Source of the DNA: JAAYEA01 sp012689325
GTDB lineage: Bacteria; Chloroflexota; Anaerolineae; JAAYEA01
Assembly: GCA_036841525.1 (NCBI GenBank)
Contig: DAITVZ010000010.1
Span: forward strand, 25,358-89,357
DNA length: 64,000 nucleotides
Direction: 5' to 3'
Below the pieces are notes generated by a model that worked only from the letters and a program-made list of their open reading frames with translations, searched no databases and had not been told where the DNA came from. Each line of letters begins with the position of its first letter. Positions within the stretch are counted from its first letter, which is position 1. Made by a program: the position numbers and the translations under genes. Below are positions 1 through 8,094 of this stretch, piece after piece.

Positions 1-1
1 G

Positions 2-883
2 TCGTGGGAGCTTTCGGCCCAGGGCCTGGCCGCCGTAGGGATCAGCGCCTTGGCCGCTGCGGGGGACCAGCTCTGGGCAGGGACAGACCACGGCTACCTC
101 CTCTCCGGCAGCGTGGACGGGCCCTGGCGGCCCGCGTTCCTGCGCAGCGATCCGGCGACGGACCTTGCCACGGAGGCCGGCGTGGTCTATGTGGCGGCGA
201 GCGGGCTCTTCCGCCTCCTCGCCGACGAGACGGCCGAGCGTATCGAGGGGCCGCAGTTCGTGCAAGGGCTGGCCGTGGCAGGCTCGTCGATCTATGCGGG
301 GAGCGCCGCCGGGCGCGGGGTCTACTCCAGCCAGGATGCCGGCGCCACTTGGTCTGTCTCACGGACAGGGCTGCCCGCCTACGGCAGCGGCACCTGCCCC
401 GTGGAGGCCCTGGCCGTCAATCCGCGCGACCCTCAGACCGTCTGGGCTGGGATGCGCTACGGCTGCGGCATCGCCCTCTCGCTGGATGGCGGCGCCACCT
501 GGTCGCCCAAGGGGCTGGCCGGCGCGGCAGCCGTGACGGCGCTGGCGGTGGCGCCGGGCGGCTCGGTCGTCTGGGCCGGCGCCCATCTCCAGGACCGCCA
601 GGCGCTCCTGCGCTCAGGAGATGGCGGGGCTACCTGGGAGGAGCGCTGGTCGGGCAGTGCTGCGGCGCAAGACATCCTACTTGGGCCCACCGACGAGGAG
701 ATCTGGCTGGCCACGGCGGGCGGCCTCTGGAACAGCCAGGACGGGGGTCTGACCTGGGCCGCGCGGGATCGGGGCCTCTACGCTGCGGATTGCCGCGCCC
801 TGGCCGCCGACACGGAAGCGCTCTGGGTCGGCACCTCCGCCGGGCTCTATCGGCTGGACGCTGACAATCCGTCGAGGGAGTAG
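2..883 (+). CDS. Asp-box (BNR) beta-propeller protein, 5'-truncated by window edge
   Basis: The reading frame is open from the first bases of the window, so the gene begins upstream; about 293 codons are present. The protein is built of propeller blades carrying Asp-box motifs of the form S-x-D-x-G-x-T-W: SQDAGATW, SLDGGATW, SGDGGATW and SQDGGLTW can all be read. This pattern is shared by BNR/sialidase-like, YCF48-like and VPS10-type propellers, which bind ligands or act as scaffolds; no sialidase catalytic residues are recognisable. The C terminus ends soon after the last blade (LWVGTSAGLYRLD). It converges on the ABC permease gene and is separated from it by a strong hairpin. A secreted or lipoprotein N terminus is likely for the family but lies outside the window. 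Confidence 0.75.
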   Translation, partial: SWELSAQGLAAVGISALAAAGDQLWAGTDHGYLLSGSVDGPWRPAFLRSDPATDLATEAGVVYVAASGLFRLLADETAERIEGPQFVQGLAVAGSSIYAGSAAGRGVYSSQDAGATWSVSRTGLPAYGSGTCPVEALAVNPRDPQTVWAGMRYGCGIALSLDGGATWSPKGLAGAAAVTALAVAPGGSVVWAGAHLQDRQALLRSGDGGATWEERWSGSAAAQDILLGPTDEEIWLATAGGLWNSQDGGLTWAARDRGLYAADCRALAADTEALWVGTSAGLYRLDADNPSRE

Positions 884-913
884 CAGCGGCACCGCCAGCC
901 CCGGAAAAGGCAA

Positions 914-952
914 CGGCTCCAGCCGTTTCCTTGCAGGAAACGGCAGGAGCCG
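914..952. terminator. hairpin between convergent genes
   Basis: Two 17-base arms (914-930 and 936-952) pair with one mismatch around the 5-base loop ttgca. The element lies between the stops of two convergent genes and probably terminates both. No long T-run follows on either strand, so it may rely on structure. Confidence 0.6.
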
Positions 953-990
953 CACACAGATCAGAGGCTTAGCGTTGGCCCCTGGCGATT

Positions 991-2130
991 CTACGTGGCA
1001 AAGGGGTCAGCGGCATCGCGCAGGCCATCGCCCAGCAGGTTATAGGCGATGGCGGTCAGCATCACTGGCACGATGGGCCACAGGAGCCACGGTTGCTGAA
1101 GCAGCACGCGGGTAGCCTGCGCCTCGCTCAAAAGCAAGCCCCAGCTCGTCATCGGCGGCTTGATGCCCAAGCCGAGAAAGCTCAGCGTGGTCTCGCCGAG
1201 GATCATGCCCGGGATGGCCAGAGTCGCCGAGACGATGATGTGGCTGAGCGTGTTCGGCAGCAGATGGTGCCTCACGATACGCCAGTCACTGCAGTTGGAG
1301 ACATGCGCCGCCATCACGAAATCGGACTCGCGCAGCGACAACACCTTCGCGCGAATCTGCCGCGCCAGTCCGCCCCACCCGATGAACGAGAGGACGATGG
1401 TAATGCCAAAGTAGACCTTGATCGAGTCCATGTTGGCCGGCAGGGCCGCCGCCAACGCCATCCAGAGCGGGATGTTCGGGAAGGCGTTGAGCACCTCGAC
1501 GATGCGCATGGCGACGTTGTCGAACGTGCCGCCATAGTAGCCTGCGGCCACACCGATCACCGAGCCGATGATCAGGCTCAGAAACACACCCACAAGGCCC
1601 ACCGTGAGCGAGATCCGCGCGCCATAGATGATTCGACTGAACAGGTCGCGCCCCAGGTTATCGGTGCCGATTAGAAACACCTTGCCCGGATCATCCACCG
1701 TGAACAGGTGGATATCGGACTTGATCGAGCCGACCAGAACATACTCGTCCCCCTTGGCGAAGAAGCGCACCGGGTACATCACCGAGGTGTCAGTGATCGA
1801 GACGCGCTGGAAGGTCGCCGGGTCCAGCTTGGACGAATAGCCATAGACGAAGGGGGCGCGGAAATTCCCCTCCGCATCTCGGAAGTGAATCCCATTTGGC
1901 CCCACCGCGGGGAACTTGGAATGGGTCGTTACCACGTGATATGGCGCGAAGAAACCCGCAAAAACGGCCACTATGTAGGCCAGGATGAGCAGGACACCAG
2001 CGACAATAGCTGGCTTGCTGCGACGGAAACGCCACCAGGTGAGCTGGCCTACCGTGGGCGGCGAGATGCGATCCTCTTCGATCTCCTCAGGCTGGGCTCC
2101 CCTATAGGCGAGCAGGTCCGTGTCTGCCAT
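991..2130 (-). CDS. ABC transporter permease, OppC/DppC type
   Basis: Inner-membrane permease of a family 5 (peptide or oligosaccharide) ABC importer. One N-terminal membrane segment (AIVAGVLLILAYIVAVFAGF) is followed by an external domain of about 100 residues and then the BPD_transp_1 core, starting at DLFSRIIYGARISLTVG. The cytoplasmic coupling loop reads VMAAHVSNCSDWRIVRHHLL and ends in the usual PN; the Gly normal in the EAA loop is replaced by Asn. The ATG at 2130 is chosen because a GAGAGGGA ribosome site precedes it; an upstream TTG in frame (2151) overlaps the previous gene. It lies 13 bases after the OppB-like gene and is the last gene of the operon. ATPase subunits are not encoded nearby and must come from elsewhere. 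Confidence 0.9.
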   Translation of the reverse strand: MADTDLLAYRGAQPEEIEEDRISPPTVGQLTWWRFRRSKPAIVAGVLLILAYIVAVFAGFFAPYHVVTTHSKFPAVGPNGIHFRDAEGNFRAPFVYGYSSKLDPATFQRVSITDTSVMYPVRFFAKGDEYVLVGSIKSDIHLFTVDDPGKVFLIGTDNLGRDLFSRIIYGARISLTVGLVGVFLSLIIGSVIGVAAGYYGGTFDNVAMRIVEVLNAFPNIPLWMALAAALPANMDSIKVYFGITIVLSFIGWGGLARQIRAKVLSLRESDFVMAAHVSNCSDWRIVRHHLLPNTLSHIIVSATLAIPGMILGETTLSFLGLGIKPPMTSWGLLLSEAQATRVLLQQPWLLWPIVPVMLTAIAYNLLGDGLRDAADPFAT

Positions 2131-2143
2131 GTCTGATCCCTCT

Positions 2144-3127
2144 CTATTCAAACCGAATCCGCGGGTCTACGACGGCGAGCAACAGGTCCGCCAACAGGTT
2201 GCCGATCACCAGCATCACGGTGATCAGGATGAGCATCGTCCCGCCCAGGTAGATATCCTGCTGGCGCACCGCCTGCAGGTAGATGGGGCCCATCACCGGC
2301 AGGTTCAGCACGATGGCCGTGACGGTGGCGCCGGAGACGAGACTCGGCAGAGACATGCCCAGGGACATGATAAGGGGGTGGATCGCGTTACGCACGCCGT
2401 ATTTCCACGTCACGATGGTCTCTTTGAGCCCCTTGGCCCTGGCAGTCTGCATATACGGCATCCGCAACACATCCAGCAGGTTGCCGCGCATCGTGCGCAT
2501 CAGGCCAGCCGTCTGTGTCACACCGACGATGAGGCAGGGAATCCAGAGGTGCTTGAGCAGGTCCACGAACTTGGCCAGGGACCAAGGCGCATTCTCGAAC
2601 TCGGCCGAAAAGAGCCCCGCCGGGACAAAGCCGAACCATTTGGTGCCAACGACGAGCAAGACGAGAGCCAGTAGAAAGCCTGGAACGCCGACACCGAAGA
2701 AGGCCACCATGGTGAAAAAGTTGTCGCCGAGTGAGTACTGGTGCGTCGCCGAATAGATGCCGATGGGCACGCCAATCGCCCAAGCGATCATCAAGCTGAG
2801 TAGCGACACGACCATAGTCATCAGGAGGTTCTGTCCGATCAGCTCACGCACCGGCTTGCGGTAGGCGAACGAATCGCCAAAGTCCCCCTGCACAAAGTGG
2901 GTAATCCAGATGAAAAAGCGCTCGTAGGCTGGCCGGTCCATGCCATAGCGGATGCGCAACGCCTCAGCCTCTTCCCGCGCGCCCTCATTGCCTTGCGCCA
3001 GCAGTTCCATCATGTGATACGTCGCATAGTCTCCCGGCGGCAACTCCATCACGACGAAACCTAGAATCACGATTATCATCAGTGTTGGAATCGCCGAGAG
3101 AACGCGATGTCCGATGTAGCGGAGCAT
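2144..3127 (-). CDS. ABC transporter permease, OppB/DppB type
   Basis: A 327-residue permease forming the heterodimer partner of the downstream OppC-like protein. It begins MLRYIGHRVLSAIPTLMIIV, the standard OppB N-terminal membrane helix, has the external loop with the helical segment after PGDYATYHMMELLAQ, and carries the coupling loop YMQTARAKGLKETIVTWKY. Length and layout are normal. GGGGGAG lies upstream of the ATG. A perfect 28-base palindrome separates it from the upstream binding-protein gene, which probably lowers permease expression relative to the binding protein. Substrate cannot be told from sequence; the nearby fucosidases and mannosidase make oligosaccharides as plausible as peptides. 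Confidence 0.92.
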   Translation of the reverse strand: MLRYIGHRVLSAIPTLMIIVILGFVVMELPPGDYATYHMMELLAQGNEGAREEAEALRIRYGMDRPAYERFFIWITHFVQGDFGDSFAYRKPVRELIGQNLLMTMVVSLLSLMIAWAIGVPIGIYSATHQYSLGDNFFTMVAFFGVGVPGFLLALVLLVVGTKWFGFVPAGLFSAEFENAPWSLAKFVDLLKHLWIPCLIVGVTQTAGLMRTMRGNLLDVLRMPYMQTARAKGLKETIVTWKYGVRNAIHPLIMSLGMSLPSLVSGATVTAIVLNLPVMGPIYLQAVRQQDIYLGGTMLILITVMLVIGNLLADLLLAVVDPRIRFE

Positions 3128-3157
3128 ACGACTCCCCCTTGCTTTGTCAAAGGATCA

Positions 3158-3185
3158 GCCCTCGCCGCGCTAGCGCGGCGAGGGC
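3158..3185 (-). terminator. intercistronic palindrome after binding-protein gene
   Basis: A perfect 28-base palindrome with arms gccctcgccgcgct/agcgcggcgagggc. It sits between the stop of the binding-protein gene (3197) and the permease start (3127). With no T-run it is better read as an mRNA-stabilising or attenuating hairpin than as a full terminator. Confidence 0.55.
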
Positions 3186-3196
3186 TGGTGGCTCGT

Positions 3197-5254
3197 CTAG
3201 CCTTCCTTGTACCACTGCTCCGGATCGAGCGTGGACGGGAAGCCGAACACGCCCGAGCTAGTCAGGCCGAACTCTTGCACGTTCTTGAGAGTGTTCTTGA
3301 CCGCGTAGGGATCCACCGTGTCACCGACGATGCCGATGTTAAACGGGCCTTCGTCGATGTGAATCTGATAGCCATCCAGGACCATGTCATCGCGCTTCTT
3401 CGGATCCACCACCTTGATGGCGTCGGTATAGATCTGCTGCAGCCTCTCGATCATGGACCCAGGAGGAGGAGGCAGGCCCTGCTTGCCGCCGGACTGGTAC
3501 CACTGACCGTAGGGCTGGCCGCAGATGCAGTACTCGGTGTTCTCCACCGGTGTCCAGAAGGACTGGGCAATATACAAGCCGCCGGCCGTGCCATTGCGGG
3601 CGCGGAAGGCCGTCTCGCAGTTGACGATCCGCTGGTTGATAACGGTGCCGTCGATGGTGTTCATCACCATCTTGAGCCCCACCTTGGCATAGTCGTCCGT
3701 AACCAACTTGAAGGACTCCACATAGTTGGGCGAGGTCACAGCCACGTCGACGACGATCTCCAGAGGAGTGCCATCCGGACGCTCGCGGAAACCGTCGTTG
3801 TTCACGTCCTTGACGCCGATCTCGTCCAGAAGCTTCTTAGCCGTCTCCGGCTGATAGTCGCGGCAATGGGCCTCCCACTCGGCCAGCACCTTTTTGCCGC
3901 GCTCGGTCTGGAACTCGGGTCCGTAGGGCATCTGGGTGGCTTGGCGAGGCTTGGCGGTGCCCAAGAAGACGATATCATTGACCTTGTCGCGGTCGATGGC
4001 CCAGGACAGCGCCTGGCGGAACTTGACGTTCCAGATGAGCTCCTTGAGCCCTTCGTCGGCGATGCAGAAGAGCGGCATCAGACCGGCCTCGATGTTATCG
4101 CCGCGCTTGAAGAGCACGACCTTAAAGTTGCCCTTGGCCTCGTTCTCTTTCATCACGGCAATGTCACGCACCCCGCCGACGTTGCCAAAGTCCATCTCGC
4201 CGTTGGTCGCCGCCAGCTTGAGCACCTCTGCATCCGCCATGAACCGAATCTGGGAGCCATCGAGATAGGGGAGTTGATTGCCCTCGGTGTCCACCTTCCA
4301 GTAGTACGGGTTGCGCTCCAGGACCATGCTCTCACGCAGTGTGATCTCTTTGACCTTCATCGCGCAAAAGGTCGGCATGTCCAGGAAGGTGTGGCGGCTG
4401 GGGTCGTTGTAGCGGTCCAACAGGTCCTTGGTCTCGGTGGCTGCGGGCGTGTACTTGTAGTGGAACTGCTTCATATAGTGGGCCGGGACAAACTGCCAAC
4501 TGCTGGATCGCGCGCCGGCGCCGCGGCTGAGCATCTCGAGAAAGAGCGGGTTTGGCCCAGCAAAGCTGCACTTGAGCGTAAAGTCATCCAGCTTTTCCGT
4601 CTTCATCGCCACGCCGCCGACGTGCGTGCCAGACTGACGCGGGAGGGCGACCTTGGCATCCTCGATCATATCGTAGAACCAGAACAGCCAGTCGTCCCAG
4701 GTCAACGGCTCCCCATCCGACCACTTGATGCCCTTGCGCATGTACATGGTGATCTCGGTGCCGTCGGCGTTCCATTCCCACTTGGTCAGCAGGTTGGGGC
4801 GATGGCCGGACCAGTCACGGTTCCACTTGATAAAGTTCTCGACAATCCAGTAACCATTGATACCAAAGTTGGTGCCGCTGGTGCTCAACTGGGTCAACAT
4901 GCCGCCATACTTGCCAATCTGGGCCACCGGTTCGACCACCAGCGGCTCCAGCGGCAGGCGCTCATCCACCGGCGGCAACTTGCCGGCCTTGACCAACTCG
5001 GCCAGCATCGGCGCCTCTTTGTAGGCCGCGGCAGGCAGAGGAGTGGGCGTGGCCGCGAGAGGCGTATTGGTGGCTGCCACAGCGAACTCTTTCGTGGGCG
5101 CCGGGGTGTTCGTTGCAGCCGCCGGAGCAGTGGTGTTGGTGGGCGCTGGCGCCGCCGTTGGCTCGGCCTGCTTGCAGGCCTGCAGCCCAGCAGCAAGGAT
5201 CGAGATAGCCGATCCCCTCAGGAAATTGCGCCGCGAAATACGCTCTTGGGTCAT
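3197..5254 (-). CDS. ABC transporter substrate-binding lipoprotein, family 5
   Basis: A 685-residue SBP_bac_5 protein that captures peptides or oligosaccharides outside the membrane for the OppB/OppC pair. The N terminus has a twin-arginine signal (S-R-R-N-F-L, residues 7-12) and a lipobox-like LQAC with lipidation candidate Cys27, so it should be exported folded by Tat and anchored as a lipoprotein. A Pro/Ala/Thr linker follows, then YKEAPMLAELVKAGKLPPV and the binding core (NADGTEITMYMRKGIKWSDG). It is a paralogue of the next gene upstream; both share EGNQLPY and the GVKDVNNDG segment. Good ribosome site (AAGGAG) before the ATG. Confidence 0.93.
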   Translation of the reverse strand: MTQERISRRNFLRGSAISILAAGLQACKQAEPTAAPAPTNTTAPAAATNTPAPTKEFAVAATNTPLAATPTPLPAAAYKEAPMLAELVKAGKLPPVDERLPLEPLVVEPVAQIGKYGGMLTQLSTSGTNFGINGYWIVENFIKWNRDWSGHRPNLLTKWEWNADGTEITMYMRKGIKWSDGEPLTWDDWLFWFYDMIEDAKVALPRQSGTHVGGVAMKTEKLDDFTLKCSFAGPNPLFLEMLSRGAGARSSSWQFVPAHYMKQFHYKYTPAATETKDLLDRYNDPSRHTFLDMPTFCAMKVKEITLRESMVLERNPYYWKVDTEGNQLPYLDGSQIRFMADAEVLKLAATNGEMDFGNVGGVRDIAVMKENEAKGNFKVVLFKRGDNIEAGLMPLFCIADEGLKELIWNVKFRQALSWAIDRDKVNDIVFLGTAKPRQATQMPYGPEFQTERGKKVLAEWEAHCRDYQPETAKKLLDEIGVKDVNNDGFRERPDGTPLEIVVDVAVTSPNYVESFKLVTDDYAKVGLKMVMNTIDGTVINQRIVNCETAFRARNGTAGGLYIAQSFWTPVENTEYCICGQPYGQWYQSGGKQGLPPPPGSMIERLQQIYTDAIKVVDPKKRDDMVLDGYQIHIDEGPFNIGIVGDTVDPYAVKNTLKNVQEFGLTSSGVFGFPSTLDPEQWYKEG

Positions 5255-5349
5255 TTCACACTCCTTTGCTGATAGAACTAGTTACGTCATTCCGAACCAT
5301 CTATACGTGATGGCAAGGCTCGCTGCCCTGCCTTTCACTTCCGAGGAGA

Positions 5350-5385
5350 ACCAGCCACCGCCGAACGGAACCGGCGGTGGCTGGT
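5350..5385 (-). terminator. intercistronic hairpin after second binding-protein gene
   Basis: Perfect 14-base arms (5350-5363 and 5372-5385) around an 8-base loop, in the 145-base gap between the two binding-protein genes. No clear T-run, so partial termination or 3'-end protection is likely. Confidence 0.55.
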
Positions 5386-5399
5386 GGCCAATGGCCGGC

Positions 5400-7439
5400 T
5401 TAGGATCCTCTATACCACTGTTCTGGGTCGATGGTTCCAGGGAAGCCGAACACCCAGGAGCCGACGATGCCCGACTCGGCCACGTTCTTCATGGTGTTCT
5501 TGACAACCACCGGGCTGACCAGGCTGCCCACGGTGCCGATCTGGAACGGACCATCATCGATGTGCACCTGGTAGCCATCCAGCGTCCGGTCGTGCCGCTT
5601 GGCCACGTCGGCGATGGTGATGGCCTCGCCAAAGATGTCCATCAGCTTTTTCATCCAGGGGGCCTCCGCCGGAGGCGGGGTGCCCTCCTTGCCACCGGAC
5701 TGGTACCAGAGGCCATAGGGCTTGCCGCAGACGATATAGTCGTTGTTCTCCACCGGCGCCCAGTGGCCGGGAGCTACGAACAGGCCCGAGGCGGCAGCGC
5801 CGCGGGCACGGAACGCCTCCTCGCAGTTGGTTTCCTTCTGGGAGAGGAGCGTGCTTTCGATCACGCTGGGCGTCCACTTGAGGCCGACGGCCTTAAAGTC
5901 CTCGGTGATCAGCTGCTGCGCCTCGATGCCGTACTTGTCGGTGTTCTCGACAATGATGACCATGTCCAGCGGAGTGCCATCGGGCCGCTCGCGCCAGCCA
6001 TCGTTGTTCACGTCCTTGACGCCGATCTCGTCCAGCAGCTTCTTAGCCAGCTCGGGATCGTACTCCATGCACGAGTTCTCCCAGTCCTTGAGAACCTTCT
6101 GACCACGCTCCGAGGCGAACTCGGGGCCAGAGGCCATCATGGCAAAGGAACGCACCTGGCCCATGCCCAGGAACACGATGTCATTGATGCGGTCCTTGTT
6201 GATGGCATAGGACATAGCCTGGCGGAACTTTTGGTCAAAGAGCAGCTTGTTGAGAGAGGCATCGGATGTGCAGTAGCGAATCAGGATGCCCGCCTGGTTG
6301 GCGTCGCCCAGTTGCCACATGCGCAGCTGGTAGTTGCCCTTGGCCTCGTTCTCTTTGAACATAGGGGCATCTTTTAGGTCGATATCGCGCAGCTGGAAAT
6401 CGACCTCGCCGGCCACGCAAGAGAGCGCGATGAGCTGCTTCTCCTTGACCTGCTTGACCTCAAAGCCATCAAAGTAAGGCAACTGGTTCCCCTCGGTATC
6501 CACCTTCCAGTAGTAGGGGTTGCGCTCGAACTTGACGTACTCGCCCGCCTTGATGTCTTTGACCACCATGGGGTAGAAGGTCGGCATGTCCAGATAATCC
6601 CACCGCTTGTCATAGTGATCGATCAAGGGCGTGGTGTCGGTGGCAGCGGGCGTGTACTTCCAGTGGAACTGCTTCAAATAGTGCGCCGGCACCAACTGCC
6701 AGGAGGTGGCTCGGTTGCCCGTGCCACGGTTCATCATCTCGACGAACAGCGGGTTGGGGTTAGCGAAGTTCAGTTGCAGCGTATAGTCGTCAAGCTTGGT
6801 GGCCTTCATATCCACGCCGCCGGTGCTGGTGCCCGTCTGCCGGGTGAGTTTGACCTTCTCGTCAAGGATCATATCGTTCCACCAGAACAGCCAGTCGTCC
6901 ACGGTCAGGGGCTGGCCGTCTGACCACTTCATGCCCTTGCGGAAGTGCAGAACGATCTGGGTGCCATCGGCGTTCCACTCCCATTTGGCCACCACGTTCG
7001 GCCGGTGGCCGGAGGTGTCGCGCTCCCACCGCATGAAATTCTCACACATCACCATGCCGATGGCGCCACCGCCGTTAAAGTTGGTGCTCGGCGACATAAA
7101 GTTCCAGCTACCGCCGTAGGTCCCGATCTTTTCCACCGGCGCCAGGACCAGGGGCTCCTCGGGCAGGCGCTCATCGACGGGGGGCAGCTTGCCAGCCTTG
7201 ACCAGCTCGGCCAGCATGGGCGCTTCCTTGTACTTGGATACCGGCGCCGGGGTATCGGTGGGCTTGGCGGGAACGGGGGTGTCCGTCGCCTTGGCGGCGG
7301 CCGCGGTGGGCTGGGCCGGCGCCGTGGTGGGCTGGGCGGCTGGCTCCTCCGGCTTGGCGCAGGCCGCTGCGGCCACGCCAACGGCGGTGAGAGCCGTCCA
7401 CCGCACAAAGTCACGTCGCGTCAGTTTCTCGTTACTCAT
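5400..7439 (-). CDS. ABC transporter substrate-binding lipoprotein, family 5 (first gene of operon)
   Basis: A 679-residue family 5 binding protein, first gene of the leftward importer operon. The Tat motif T-R-R-D-F-V (residues 7-12) is followed by a hydrophobic stretch and AAAC, with Cys27 as the lipidation site. The Pro/Thr/Ala-rich linker leads into YKEAPMLAELVKAGKLPPV. The core shows the SBP_bac_5 signature region around NADGTQIVLHFRKGMKWSDG. GGAGGA lies about 10 bases before the ATG, and a perfect sigma70-type promoter is placed at 7591-7619, leaving a leader of roughly 145 bases. Two binding proteins before one permease pair suggests alternative substrate adaptors for a single channel. 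Confidence 0.93.
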   Translation of the reverse strand: MSNEKLTRRDFVRWTALTAVGVAAAACAKPEEPAAQPTTAPAQPTAAAAKATDTPVPAKPTDTPAPVSKYKEAPMLAELVKAGKLPPVDERLPEEPLVLAPVEKIGTYGGSWNFMSPSTNFNGGGAIGMVMCENFMRWERDTSGHRPNVVAKWEWNADGTQIVLHFRKGMKWSDGQPLTVDDWLFWWNDMILDEKVKLTRQTGTSTGGVDMKATKLDDYTLQLNFANPNPLFVEMMNRGTGNRATSWQLVPAHYLKQFHWKYTPAATDTTPLIDHYDKRWDYLDMPTFYPMVVKDIKAGEYVKFERNPYYWKVDTEGNQLPYFDGFEVKQVKEKQLIALSCVAGEVDFQLRDIDLKDAPMFKENEAKGNYQLRMWQLGDANQAGILIRYCTSDASLNKLLFDQKFRQAMSYAINKDRINDIVFLGMGQVRSFAMMASGPEFASERGQKVLKDWENSCMEYDPELAKKLLDEIGVKDVNNDGWRERPDGTPLDMVIIVENTDKYGIEAQQLITEDFKAVGLKWTPSVIESTLLSQKETNCEEAFRARGAAASGLFVAPGHWAPVENNDYIVCGKPYGLWYQSGGKEGTPPPAEAPWMKKLMDIFGEAITIADVAKRHDRTLDGYQVHIDDGPFQIGTVGSLVSPVVVKNTMKNVAESGIVGSWVFGFPGTIDPEQWYRGS

Positions 7440-7590
7440 CTCTGGAATATCCTCCTATGCTACCATGCATCGGAAAAACGATCTCTCCTTGACTACGACA
7501 CGACCGCTCGGACTTGGCGGCGCGCACCTCCTATCTATACAGACCCCCATCGTCCACGAGCAGCACAGCCACTACGCTGCCCTTAGGGCA

Positions 7591-7619
7591 ATTATAGGGC
7601 GCAAAGCATGGGCTGTCAA
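7591..7619 (-). promoter_or_regulatory. sigma70-type promoter for the ABC importer operon
   Basis: On the minus strand, TTGACA (7614-7619), 17-base spacer, TATAAT (7591-7596): a perfect consensus promoter. It drives the binding-protein operon and is divergent from the tatA promoter. The 321-base gap 7440-7760 holds only these two promoters and the leaders. Confidence 0.85.
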
Positions 7620-7665
7620 ATCGGTTAATCCGCCGCGCTGACCCAACCTGCGCTTGGCAAGTCAT

Positions 7666-7694
7666 TTGACAACTCGCTTGTGGCGTGCTATAAT
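7666..7694 (+). promoter_or_regulatory. sigma70-type promoter for tatA
   Basis: TTGACA (7666-7671), 17-base spacer, TATAAT (7689-7694), a perfect consensus, about 65 bases before the tatA start. The -35 boxes of the two divergent promoters are 46 bases apart. Confidence 0.85.
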
Positions 7695-7760
7695 CGAAAG
7701 CAATCGGGGCAGAGTCGTCCATGGCAGAGAAGCCCCCTATTGTCTAAGGAGGTCCGCAGA

Positions 7761-8000
7761 ATGTTGGGAAAGGTCGGAACGACTGAGCTGGTCCTGATCC
7801 TCTTGATCGTGCTCATCATCTTTGGCGTGGGCAAGCTGCCGCAGATCGGCGGCGCGCTCGGCAGCGCGATCCGGGATTTTCGCAAGTCGTCCAAGGAGAT
7901 CGAGAGCACCATTGACGAAGTGAAGGAAGACGTCAAGGGCGTCAAAGACGGCGTTGAAGAGAGCGTCAAAGAGATCGCCAAGGCCGGGGAAGACAAGTAA
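7761..8000 (+). CDS. tatA: Sec-independent protein translocase subunit TatA
   Basis: A 79-residue TatA-type protein. Residues 8-22 form the short membrane helix (ELVLILLIVLIIFGV), followed by the FG-x-GKLP hinge and amphipathic helix (QIGGALGSAIRDF), then a charged tail rich in Lys/Asp/Glu. TatA oligomers form the transport pathway for folded proteins recruited by TatBC. The start is fixed by AAGGAGGT at 7746-7753. Its neighbours fit the role: the fused TatB-TatC gene lies 94 bases downstream and two Tat-signal lipoproteins are divergently transcribed. Confidence 0.93.
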   Translation: MLGKVGTTELVLILLIVLIIFGVGKLPQIGGALGSAIRDFRKSSKEIESTIDEVKEDVKGVKDGVEESVKEIAKAGEDK

Positions 8001-8021
8001 CCCGTCAACCGGAAGCACATG

Positions 8022-8058
8022 GGGAGATGCTGCACCTGTTGCGCATCTCCCTTTGTTC
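8022..8058 (+). terminator. hairpin with short T-rich tail between tatA and tatC
   Basis: Nine-base arms gggagatgc (8022-8030) and gcatctccc (8043-8051), 12-base loop, followed by tttgttct. It resembles a leaky intrinsic terminator that would leave tatA expressed above the downstream tatB-tatC fusion, matching the excess of TatA known in Tat systems. Confidence 0.5.
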
Positions 8059-8094
8059 TATTTACTGGGCTCATCCTAGAACCCCTGGTAGGCC

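Noticed and set aside
3107..5272. A 721-codon open frame on the plus strand opposite the binding-protein gene
   Set aside because: It is antisense to a well-supported gene; high GC with few stops produces such frames. Its protein has low-complexity His/Val/Arg/Gly composition and no ribosome site.
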